Source of the DNA: Halovenus sp.
GTDB taxonomy: Archaea; Halobacteriota; Halobacteria; Halobacteriales; Haloarculaceae
Reading direction: 5' to 3'
DNA length: 19,573 bases
Assembly (NCBI GenBank): GCA_003551945.1
Contig: PUNZ01000210.1
Location: forward strand, 1 to 19,573
The position numbers were made by a program, and so were the translations under genes. Under the pieces are notes generated by a model. The model did no database searches. It saw only the letters and a program-made list of their open reading frames with translations, and was not told where the DNA came from. Within the stretch, counting starts at the first letter, position 1. The number at the start of each line of letters is the position of its first letter. This document shows, piece after piece, positions 7,322 to 14,508 of this stretch.

Positions 7322-7332
7322 GGCTCCGAGCC
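7322..7332. promoter_or_regulatory. Palindromic GGCTC-C-GAGCC, candidate operator of the ABC operon
   Basis: A perfect 5-bp inverted repeat with a 1-nt centre lies 80-90 nt upstream of the SBP start. The 11-mer GAGGCTCCGAG (7320-7330) recurs at 6295-6305 upstream of the divergent ligase operon, on the other side of the regulator gene. A shared motif in both flanking promoters suggests a common regulator site. Function is inference. Confidence 0.35.
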
Positions 7333-7361
7333 GAATTGCCCGGCGACGCCAGACGTTGATG

Positions 7362-7388
7362 TTAATATATGAACAACCCGCTTTATCC
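7362..7388 (+). promoter_or_regulatory. TATA-like boxes for the ABC transporter operon
   Basis: ttaatata at 7362-7369 and tttatcc at 7382-7388. The second is centred about 27 nt before the ATG at 7412, the spacing expected for a leaderless transcript, and no SD precedes that ATG. The first would give a leader of about 20 nt. Confidence 0.4.
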
Positions 7389-7411
7389 GGGAGTGTACTG
7401 ATGTATGGGGT

Positions 7412-8791
7412 ATGTCTTATGAAAATGTCTCTCGGAGAACCGTATTGACAGGACTCGGAGCAGCTGGTGCAGTGGCACTTGCAGGATGTGTCGGAAACGG
7501 TGACGACGACGGGGCTGCTGACGGAGCGACCGTCGACGATATCGATGATACGTTCAGTATTGGTATTCTCCAGGACTTTTCGGGGCCGCTGCCCGATTAT
7601 GGGGCACAGGGAACGGCTGGCTTCTATAGCGGACTCGCATACAAAGCCGACGACGACCCGCTCCCTGCTGACTCCGTGGATGAAGGGACTTACGAATATT
7701 CGGTCGGTGACGTTGACATTGACCTGCTCGTACGTGACTCTGCATCCGACCCAAGCGAGGCACAGGAGCTCGCTGAGGAACTCGCAACAACCGACGAGGT
7801 CGACCTCCTGTATGGAAGTGCTAGCTCTGGCGGAGCAAACCGAATCATCACGAACGTCGTCGACCGGACAGAAATCCCATATATCGCAGGACCTGCGGCA
7901 GCAGCCGAGATTACAAACGAAGACGAAACCTGTCGAGAACGGGTGTTCCGTGCGAATGAAAACACAGCAATGGATGCACGGAGCGGCGGTGTCTACATCG
8001 CTGAGGCGACCGATGTCGACCAGATTGCGCTGTTTGGTGCTGACAATGACTTCGGCCGGTCGGTTGTCAACGGCTATCGACAGGTACTCGAAGACCGCGG
8101 CGTCGACATCGTCGAGGAGCGGTTCGTCCCTGGCGATTACGCTGAATGGGACGGCCTGATCGACCAGGCAGTGGATGCAGGCGCCGAAGGAATGGTTGGT
8201 GGCTTTACCGCCGAGGCATTGATTCCGTTCGCCTCGAGTTTCTTGACAGGCGATTACGACCTGCAACTGTTCGGCGGATTTGCCTCCCGTGTCACGCTCG
8301 TCCCAGTGGGAGAAACCCTTGAACAGGTACTTGGCGACGAGTTTACCAACGAGGGACTTGAAAACGCTGCCTTTGGTCCGTTTACAACCCGTTATCACTG
8401 GAACCAGTACGACAACGAAATCAACGACCGGTTTGTCGAAATGCACACGGAGACCTACGATATTGTTCCTGACCTGTTCACTGGCGGCGCATTCACTGCT
8501 GCATCTGCAGTCATCCAGTCCTTCGAGCAGGCCGGCGAAGCATCGAGCGATGCCATTGTCGAGCAGATGCGTGGGATGACAGTCGAAGATACGCCGAAAG
8601 GCGAAAACGGCTACGAGTTCCAGGAATACAACAATCAGGCTCGCTCCGAAATGACCGTGGCACCCGTCGAAGTGACGTCCGATGACGAGGAGTACTGGCC
8701 AGCCTCCATCATGCCGGGTGAGCCAATCGAACGGGTCGCAGCCGAGGACGTCACAACCCCGGCTGACGAGATGACCTGCGACCTCTCCTGA
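7412..8791 (+). CDS. Branched-chain amino acid-type (HAAT) ABC transporter substrate-binding lipoprotein
   Basis: A 459-residue extracytoplasmic solute receptor of the type I periplasmic-binding fold (LivJ/K-like, Peripla_BP_6). The N-terminus is a Tat lipoprotein signal: twin Arg at 8-9 (SRRTVLTGLG), a short hydrophobic stretch, then lipobox LAGC with lipidated Cys26 and an Asp/Gly-rich linker, typical of haloarchaea. The mature part begins IGILQDFSGPLPDYGAQG, and a segment resembling LYGSASSGGANRIITNVVD follows, as in the family. Two further cysteines (in ETCRER and near the C-terminus, MTCDLS) could pair. It heads the transporter operon, 23 bp before livG. HAAT receptors bind branched-chain amino acids but also amides, urea, or aliphatic and aromatic acids. 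The neighbouring acyl-CoA ligase makes a carboxylic acid worth considering, but the ligand is not readable from the sequence. Confidence 0.92.
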   Translation: MSYENVSRRTVLTGLGAAGAVALAGCVGNGDDDGAADGATVDDIDDTFSIGILQDFSGPLPDYGAQGTAGFYSGLAYKADDDPLPADSVDEGTYEYSVGDVDIDLLVRDSASDPSEAQELAEELATTDEVDLLYGSASSGGANRIITNVVDRTEIPYIAGPAAAAEITNEDETCRERVFRANENTAMDARSGGVYIAEATDVDQIALFGADNDFGRSVVNGYRQVLEDRGVDIVEERFVPGDYAEWDGLIDQAVDAGAEGMVGGFTAEALIPFASSFLTGDYDLQLFGGFASRVTLVPVGETLEQVLGDEFTNEGLENAAFGPFTTRYHWNQYDNEINDRFVEMHTETYDIVPDLFTGGAFTAASAVIQSFEQAGEASSDAIVEQMRGMTVEDTPKGENGYEFQEYNNQARSEMTVAPVEVTSDDEEYWPASIMPGEPIERVAAEDVTTPADEMTCDLS

Positions 8792-8814
8792 GTGCTGCCC
8801 TCTCTCAGTTATTT

Positions 8815-9642
8815 ATGCTACGTACTAACAGACTCACGAAACGGTTCGGCGGGATTACCGCAACAGACGAGGTGACCTTCGAGCTTGGTAATAAACTCAC
8901 CTCGATTATCGGCCCCAACGGAGCGGGAAAAACAACGTTTTTCAACCTCTTGACGGGTGCGCTTACCCCCACCGAAGGCACAGTCGAACTGCAAAAAGAT
9001 GGCGGCTGGGTCGATATCACCGGGATGGACACCCACGAGACCGCACAGATGGGAATCCATCGGTCGTACCAGATTACGAACGTCTTTCCAACCACGTCCG
9101 TACTCGAAAACGTCCGTGTCGCCGCACAGGCACACGGTAGCAACTCCTTTCGGTTCTGGCGAAACGTCAACGCCTTCGACGAGCATTACGAGGAAGCCTA
9201 CGGGATTCTGGATCGCGTCGGCTTGGCCGAGAAAGCGGAGGTCCCAGCGGAGAATCTCAGCCACGGTGAAAAACGTCAGTTGGAAGTCGGCATTGCACTG
9301 GCCGGCGACCCAGAAGTGCTCTTGCTTGACGAGCCAAACGCCGGCGTCTCCAGCGAGGATATCGACGCCGTCAAAGCAATCATCGAGGACGTTGCGACCG
9401 ACCACGCAGTCCTGCTGGTCGAACACAACATGGATATCGTAATGGATGTCTCAGAACGGATTGTCGTCCTGAACCAGGGGGCAGTCATCGCCGACGATAA
9501 GCCCGAAAACATTCAGGGTGACCCGGATGTTCAGGAGGCATATCTCGGTGGCTATGAGGCCGGAGACCTAGAGGCGAGGCGGCAAGAGAAAGCATCCGGC
9601 CAACGTGGCGGAACCAAGGCTGATGGGGGTGGGATTGCATGA
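8815..9642 (+). CDS. livG: HAAT ABC transporter ATP-binding protein LivG
   Basis: A 275-residue cytoplasmic ATPase. Walker A is GPNGAGKT (33-40), the Q-loop Gln86 is in RSYQITNVFP, the ABC signature is LSHGE (148-152), Walker B is LLLDEP (169-174) and the switch His is His204 in LLVEHNMDIVM. The long insert between Walker A and the signature and the VEHNMD switch are typical of LivG rather than LivF. A 30-residue charged, Gly-rich tail (about 246-275) extends beyond the usual end. The ATG follows the receptor stop by 23 bp with no clear SD. The last 4 bp (ATGA) overlap livF, indicating translational coupling. Confidence 0.93.
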   Translation: MLRTNRLTKRFGGITATDEVTFELGNKLTSIIGPNGAGKTTFFNLLTGALTPTEGTVELQKDGGWVDITGMDTHETAQMGIHRSYQITNVFPTTSVLENVRVAAQAHGSNSFRFWRNVNAFDEHYEEAYGILDRVGLAEKAEVPAENLSHGEKRQLEVGIALAGDPEVLLLDEPNAGVSSEDIDAVKAIIEDVATDHAVLLVEHNMDIVMDVSERIVVLNQGAVIADDKPENIQGDPDVQEAYLGGYEAGDLEARRQEKASGQRGGTKADGGGIA

Positions 9643-10337
9643 CCTTTCTCGAATTGGAAGGTGTCAACACCTACTACGGCGAGAGTCACATCCTCCAAGG
9701 CGTTGACCTCCACGTTGACGAGGGTGAAGTGGTTGCACTGCTTGGCCGCAACGGCGTCGGAAAAACAACGACGATTCGCTCGATTATGCAACTCACACCG
9801 CCGTCAGAGGGAACTATTCGCTTCCAGGGCGAAGAACTAGTCGGGAAAGACACCTACGAAGTCGCCGATGCGGGCATCGGCTGGATTCCGGAGGAGCGGC
9901 GGATGTTCGGCCGGCTTTCTGTCGAGGAGAATCTCCGTGCATCAGTCCCCGATACGAGCAAGATGGACGAATCTCTCGAATTCGCCTACGACACGTTCCC
10001 GATTCTCCGGGAGCGAACCGACCAGCGCGCCGGTGACCTCTCCGGGGGGCAACAGCAGATGCTTGCGATTGCTCGCGGGCTTATCGGACAGAACGACCTG
10101 CTGCTCGTTGATGAGCCAAGCGAAGGGCTTGCTCCACAGATTGTGGCAAATGTCGGCGAAGCGTTGCTCGAAGCATCTGATTCGGTTTCAATCCTGCTTG
10201 TCGAGCAAAAGCTTGGACTTGCACTCGACCTAGCCGACCGTTATTATGTGATGGACCACGGGGAGATAATCGACCAAGGAGATACCGCCGGCGTGACGGC
10301 GGAAGATGAACAGCTACGGAGGTATCTTTCAGCATGA
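9639..10337 (+). CDS. livF: HAAT ABC transporter ATP-binding protein LivF
   Basis: A 232-residue cytoplasmic ATPase, partner of LivG. Walker A is GRNGVGKT (36-43), the signature LSGGQQQMLAIARGL begins at residue 134, and Walker B is LLLVDEP (154-160). The switch region reads LLVEQKLGLALDLADRYYVM. Gln instead of His at the H-loop is the usual LivF state (VEQN in bacteria), so this is not a defect. The gene overlaps livG and livH by 4 bp at each end, placing it within one tightly coupled polycistron. Confidence 0.94.
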   Translation: MTFLELEGVNTYYGESHILQGVDLHVDEGEVVALLGRNGVGKTTTIRSIMQLTPPSEGTIRFQGEELVGKDTYEVADAGIGWIPEERRMFGRLSVEENLRASVPDTSKMDESLEFAYDTFPILRERTDQRAGDLSGGQQQMLAIARGLIGQNDLLLVDEPSEGLAPQIVANVGEALLEASDSVSILLVEQKLGLALDLADRYYVMDHGEIIDQGDTAGVTAEDEQLRRYLSA

Positions 10338-11365
10338 TAGATGTACTCACACCACTGGCGCTTGCAGAGACAGTCGACTTACTGACTTCACCATCAGATA
10401 TTACCGGTGTGCTCATCGAGGGGCTTGCGAAAGGCAGCCTCTATTTGATGATTGCCGTTGGCCTGACGCTCATTTTCGGGTTGATGGACGTCATCAACTT
10501 CGCCCACGGGGCATTTACGATGTACGGTGCGTATATCGCTGGTGTCGCCGTGCTGGCACTCGGCGTCGGCTCTATGGGCTTTGTCGGTGCGCTTGGGACA
10601 TTTTTCATTATCATGATCGCGGTGTTCGTGTTACTCGCCGTGCTTGGGGTGATTTTCGAGGTGACGCTCATCCGTAAGCTCTACGAGTATCCACCAATCT
10701 TCATGATTTTACTGACGTTCGGAATCACGATTACGATGGAAGAGCTGATGCGGATGATTGTCGAATTCCGTGATATCAACAGCGGGCAATGGGATATTGG
10801 CTGGGATGCTCCCAGACAGTCGTCGCTCCCGTCAGAACTCGGCGGGACAACGGAGATCGGGTTCGTAAACTTCACCGGCCTCCAGTTGATGCAGATTTCG
10901 ATGGGTGTTGCCGTACTTGCCGGCATCTGGGCGTTTCTCAACAAGACTCGCTACGGGTTGTTCGTCCGCGCAGGTGTCGAGGATGAGGAGATGGCACGAG
11001 CCCTCGGTATCGATATCAACCGGACGTTCACAGCTGTGTTCGCGGTTGGCTCTGGCCTTGCGGGTATGGCCGGCGTGATGTTGATGTGGGACCCGCTCTG
11101 GGATGTCAACGTCCCACTGGCGCTTGCCGTCCTCTTGCCTGCGTTCGTTATCGTCATCGTCGGCGGGCTGGGCTCGTTCAAGGGAACGGTCGTTGCCTCA
11201 TTCCTCGTCGGTCTTATTGACGCGCTTGGAACGTGGGCGTTCCAGACCGGCGTCATCCAGTTTACCGATATCGACCAGTTGATGATATTTGCCATCCTCG
11301 TGGTGATGCTCATCTTGCGGCCACGTGGGCTCTTTGGCGTCAAAGGACAGGGTGATCACGGATGA
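10334..11365 (+). CDS. livH: HAAT ABC transporter permease LivH
   Basis: A 343-residue integral membrane permease with about eight hydrophobic segments. The family motif GLMDVINFAHGAFTMYGAY (about 49-67) follows the second helix. A cytoplasmic loop holding a polar segment (about 140-170, DINSGQWDIGWDAP) separates the halves, and the coupling region includes RALGID-like ARALGIDINRTF. It begins inside the end of livF (ATGA overlap) and ends inside the start of livM. It pairs with LivM to form the translocation path. Confidence 0.92.
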   Translation: MIDVLTPLALAETVDLLTSPSDITGVLIEGLAKGSLYLMIAVGLTLIFGLMDVINFAHGAFTMYGAYIAGVAVLALGVGSMGFVGALGTFFIIMIAVFVLLAVLGVIFEVTLIRKLYEYPPIFMILLTFGITITMEELMRMIVEFRDINSGQWDIGWDAPRQSSLPSELGGTTEIGFVNFTGLQLMQISMGVAVLAGIWAFLNKTRYGLFVRAGVEDEEMARALGIDINRTFTAVFAVGSGLAGMAGVMLMWDPLWDVNVPLALAVLLPAFVIVIVGGLGSFKGTVVASFLVGLIDALGTWAFQTGVIQFTDIDQLMIFAILVVMLILRPRGLFGVKGQGDHG

Positions 11366-12690
11366 GCGCCGAGACACAACAAGTAGACAGCGGTCGGTTC
11401 CCAAGTTGGATTGGCCAGTATCTCCGGGACCACCTGCTCCTTGCAGTTATCGTTGTCCTGTTTGCCGTCTATCCATTCCTCTATGATTTCCTGACGGGAC
11501 AGTTTGGACTGACGGCACAGATGATACTGCCACGGACCCGGACGATGTTGACGATTCTTGCGCTCGGACTCTTTGCCATGTCGTTCGATTTCATCAGTGG
11601 GTATACTGGCTATCTGTCGTTCGGGCACGCGGCCTTCTTCGGTATCGGGGCGTATTTGGTCCTCCTCGGGCACAACGGCCAGTTGCCGGTGGTTCCGGCG
11701 GAAACCTCGTTCATGCTGTTGTTACTCATCGGCGCACTGATTGCCGTCGTCGCTGCGTTTCTCATTGGGCTGATTTCGTTCCGGCTGAGCGGCGTCTACT
11801 TTGCGATGATTACGCTCGGTATCGCCGAGATGATGTATGTCGCCTCGAACAATTGGGCCTTTTTGACCCCTGGTGAGTCCGACCCAACCGAAGGTGTCGC
11901 CGCTGGCTCGCCGAGTGAAATTGGCTTTTTCGAGCCGGCGCTGGGTGTCCCGTTTGTCGAGTCGTTGCAGGTCGAGATTGGGCCCTTTGGCGACGAGGAG
12001 ATATTCGGGATTGCGGTCGGCGACCCACAGATTGTCTCCTATCTCATGATAGGGGCCGTTGTCTTGCTCTGTTATCTGACGATGAAACGAATCATTCACT
12101 CGCCTTTTGGCCGCGTGATGATTGCCATTCGCGAAAACGAAGAGCGAGCGAAGGCCATCGGCTACAACGTCTTCTATTACAAGATGGGTGCGTTCATGAT
12201 TAGCGCCTTCTTCGGTGCTGTCGCCGGTGCGCTGTTTGTGGGTTATGAAGGGGCAATCGACCCCGAGAATTCGTTTTTCTTCCTGGTGACAGGATTTGCA
12301 CTTGTCGCCGCAATTATCGGCGGCCTCGGAACCCTCGCCGGTCCGTTCTTCGGGTATATCTTCCTCGAAGGTGTCGAGGAGTTCCTCTCCCGTGAGGGAG
12401 GTGGCGGCGGACTGCAACCGTTCCTTGAACAGAATCTGCCAGGGGCAATTCTCGATACGGATATTCTCGGGCTGACGATTAACGAAGCGCTCAGCGCGTT
12501 CATGACCGGCCACGGGGATTTCTATGCAGGAATTATCTTCATCATCTTCGTCCTCTACGTGCCGATTGGGATGCTCGGAACGCTTCGCAATCGTTACGGG
12601 ACCGATTCGCTCGCCAAATACGTCTCTGCCGGTGTCGAGAAACGACTGTCTTCATCCGACGGGGAGACGCCAGCAACAGGTGATGACTGA
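11362..12690 (+). CDS. livM: HAAT ABC transporter permease LivM
   Basis: A 442-residue integral membrane permease, longer than a typical LivM (around 300-420 residues). The extra length is in an outer polar loop (about 170-225, rich in Asp, Glu and Pro), in a Gly-rich stretch (GGGGG within SREGGGGGLQPF) near residue 350, and in an acidic C-terminal tail. The family motif GYTGYLSFGHAAFFGIGAY (80-98) and the coupling segment AIRENEERAKAIGYNVFYYK are intact. It is the last gene of the operon. Its stop lies 6 bp from the convergent hydrolase gene, leaving no room for a separate terminator. Confidence 0.92.
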   Translation: MSAETQQVDSGRFPSWIGQYLRDHLLLAVIVVLFAVYPFLYDFLTGQFGLTAQMILPRTRTMLTILALGLFAMSFDFISGYTGYLSFGHAAFFGIGAYLVLLGHNGQLPVVPAETSFMLLLLIGALIAVVAAFLIGLISFRLSGVYFAMITLGIAEMMYVASNNWAFLTPGESDPTEGVAAGSPSEIGFFEPALGVPFVESLQVEIGPFGDEEIFGIAVGDPQIVSYLMIGAVVLLCYLTMKRIIHSPFGRVMIAIRENEERAKAIGYNVFYYKMGAFMISAFFGAVAGALFVGYEGAIDPENSFFFLVTGFALVAAIIGGLGTLAGPFFGYIFLEGVEEFLSREGGGGGLQPFLEQNLPGAILDTDILGLTINEALSAFMTGHGDFYAGIIFIIFVLYVPIGMLGTLRNRYGTDSLAKYVSAGVEKRLSSSDGETPATGDD

Positions 12691-12696
12691 ACGGAG

Positions 12697-13560
12697 TCAG
12701 TGATTCTCGATAAATTCGGCAATCCGCTCGTTCACTTGCTCGCTTTCTTCGATAAAGAATAGATGAGAGCCACCCTCGAACAGTCCGAGTTGCCCGTTCG
12801 ACAGTTTCTCGGCGATGAGTTTCGCATTCTCGTCCGGCAGGACTTTGTCATTCGTGCCGTGCATCACAAGCGTCGGAATCGTAATGTCACCGACGCGGTC
12901 ACTCACATCGAAGTTCAGCCCGGCAGCACCTTGTGACTCGCGGGCGACCTCGCTGGCATCCTGTTCAAGTCGCCAGTCGAGTATCTGCTCGATGGCTTCG
13001 GGTTCGTTTTCAGCGAATTCTTCGTTGATAGAAGGACCCATCCGGTGGCGAACGATTTCCCGTTCGCTTGCCCCTTCTGGAACATCGTACATCGTCTCGA
13101 CGGTTTCTTCGGGAATTGGCACAGCCTCCTCGCCGCCGTGGGTGGTACACAGAAGCGTTGCCGTCTGTGCACGGCCATACTCAAGGGCATACTGTTGGGC
13201 AATCATCCCACCCATGCTTGCACCGACAAGGTGGACCTCGTTGACGCCAGCATCGGCAAGCACTGCATCAAGGTCGGCAGCAAAGCCGCTAATCGAGTAG
13301 CCAGCGAGTTTGATAAACAAAAGCATCCGGAGTTTGCGCGGCAGTCTCGGAATAATCGGTGGAAGAGCCGCTTCAGATTGTCCAGTCCCGCGATTATCGG
13401 GGAGCAGCAGGTTGTACTCATCTGCAAACGCTTCACGTTGTCTGTGCCACAGCCAGCGACCGACACCAAGCCCCTGAATGAAGACGATATGTTCGTCAGC
13501 ATCGGCAGCCTGTTCGTGTTCGTAATAGAGCGAAACTCCATCTCTCGTGGCTCGTGGCAT
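12697..13560 (-). CDS. Alpha/beta hydrolase (esterase/lyase-type)
   Basis: A 287-residue cytoplasmic alpha/beta-hydrolase-fold enzyme. Counted from the chosen ATG, the nucleophile elbow is VGASMGG with Ser115, the acid is probably Asp238 in MHGTNDKVLP, and His266 is in FEGGSHLFF. The oxyanion region is FIQGLGVGRWLWHRQ and DNRGTGQS is conserved. The family includes 3-oxoadipate enol-lactonase-like, haloperoxidase-like and carboxylesterase members; the substrate is not readable. The ATG at 13560 is preferred over a GTG at 13578 because a TATA-like box (13586-13592) lies about 28 nt upstream, as for a leaderless mRNA. It lies downstream of trpA on the same strand and next to the liv operon. It could belong to the adjacent acyl/acid island. 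Confidence 0.87.
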   Translation of the reverse strand: MPRATRDGVSLYYEHEQAADADEHIVFIQGLGVGRWLWHRQREAFADEYNLLLPDNRGTGQSEAALPPIIPRLPRKLRMLLFIKLAGYSISGFAADLDAVLADAGVNEVHLVGASMGGMIAQQYALEYGRAQTATLLCTTHGGEEAVPIPEETVETMYDVPEGASEREIVRHRMGPSINEEFAENEPEAIEQILDWRLEQDASEVARESQGAAGLNFDVSDRVGDITIPTLVMHGTNDKVLPDENAKLIAEKLSNGQLGLFEGGSHLFFIEESEQVNERIAEFIENH

Positions 13561-13585
13561 TGGATACTGGTGTCTCACGGGAGCC

Positions 13586-13592
13586 GTATAAC
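13586..13592 (-). promoter_or_regulatory. TATA-like box for the hydrolase gene
   Basis: gttatac on the minus strand, centred about 28 nt upstream of the ATG at 13560. That is the haloarchaeal leaderless spacing and supports an own promoter independent of the trp operon. Confidence 0.4.
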
Positions 13593-13632
13593 ACTAACTC
13601 TCTGTTCCTACCGGACGACCGTGGTTAACATA

Positions 13633-13655
13633 CTCGCCACCCTTGGGATGGCGAG
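13633..13655 (-). terminator. Hairpin 3' of trpA (possible terminator)
   Basis: CTCGCCA...TGGCGAG, a perfect 7-bp inverted repeat around a 9-nt centre that can extend the stem after one mismatch. It begins about 13 nt after the trpA stop on the minus strand. No strong T-run follows, so termination is unproved; it could instead protect the 3' end of the trp mRNA. Confidence 0.35.
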
Positions 13656-13668
13656 AATCCATACCTTC

Positions 13669-14508
13669 CTACGATGACGGAGACTGAGCAGCAGCCCCGG
13701 CAAGCGCCCCTTGTTTAAGTTCGATTGCCTTCTCTCTGAGTCGCTCGGCAACCACCGCAGTGTCTTCGCCCTGTTCATGCCCCTCTGCAACGATATCGAC
13801 GAGCGCTGAGCCGACGATAACACCATCTGCACCCGCGCGAACGATTCGTTCTGCGTGCTCGCCAGTTTTGATACCGAAGCCAACTGCTTTGGGAACGTCC
13901 CAATCAGCAACGCGGGCAAGTGACTGGTCGGTCTGGTCGCTCACATCCTCGCGTGCGCCGGTCGTTCCGAGTCGTGCCTGCACGTAGACATAGCCCGAGA
14001 CGAGCTCTTGCATCTTTGCGAGTCTGTCGCCTTTCGTCGTCGGGGCGACGATAAAGACCAAGTCGAGTCCGAACTCGTCACAGACCTCGCGAAGCGGGTC
14101 GGCTTCCTCTGGGGGAAGGTCTGGAACCACAAACCCCTCGATTCCCACCTCTGCTGCTCGCTCGACGAACGGACGGGGAGCATCTGTGGGTGCACCAACG
14201 CCCTCCCCATACTGATAGAGCAGGTTATAGTAGGTCATACAGACAAGTGGGACATCCACATCAAGTTCCTCGACAAACTCGAAAAACCGTTCCGGAGTCA
14301 TTCCGCCATCGAGCGCGCGGACGATTGCTTCCTGAATCGTTGGCCCCTCAGCAATTGGTTCGGAAAAGGGAAGGCCAAGTTCGATAACATCGGCTCCGCC
14401 TTCGGCAAGCGCTTCGACGTATTCGAGTGACTGCTCGTAGGTTGGGTCACCGACGGCGAGATATGGCACAAATGCTGGTTCATCGCCAAAGGCATCTTCA
14501 AGACTCAT
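13669..14508 (-). CDS. trpA: Tryptophan synthase alpha subunit
   Basis: A 279-residue TIM-barrel enzyme that splits indole-3-glycerol phosphate into indole and glyceraldehyde 3-phosphate and channels indole to TrpB. Catalytic Glu43 (E. coli Glu49) is in VIELGLPFSEP. The second catalytic acid, Asp60 in E. coli (LADGPTIQ), is Glu54 here (IAEGPTIQ). GYVYVQARLGTTGARE and the phosphate-site FGIKTGEHAERI and GVIVGSALV motifs are present. The C-terminal tail is Ala/Ser-rich. The start overlaps the trpB stop by 4 bp, matching the paired alpha-beta stoichiometry. Length is close to the family norm of about 270. Confidence 0.96.
   Translation of the reverse strand: MSLEDAFGDEPAFVPYLAVGDPTYEQSLEYVEALAEGGADVIELGLPFSEPIAEGPTIQEAIVRALDGGMTPERFFEFVEELDVDVPLVCMTYYNLLYQYGEGVGAPTDAPRPFVERAAEVGIEGFVVPDLPPEEADPLREVCDEFGLDLVFIVAPTTKGDRLAKMQELVSGYVYVQARLGTTGAREDVSDQTDQSLARVADWDVPKAVGFGIKTGEHAERIVRAGADGVIVGSALVDIVAEGHEQGEDTAVVAERLREKAIELKQGALAGAAAQSPSS

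Noticed and set aside
7055..8446. A 463-codon open frame on the minus strand, antisense to the regulator end and the binding-protein gene.
   Set aside because: It is antisense to a clear Tat lipoprotein and HTH_10 protein, is rich in Cys and Val rather than acidic residues, and has no recognisable family. It is a by-product of haloarchaeal codon bias.
9639..10337. Loss of the switch histidine in LivF as a sign of an inactive ATPase.
   Set aside because: Gln in VEQK is the normal LivF state (VEQN in characterised systems), so it is not a defect.
11722..12513. A 263-codon minus-strand frame opposite livM.
   Set aside because: Polar, Arg/His-rich antisense translation of membrane helices, with no family features; livM is unambiguous.
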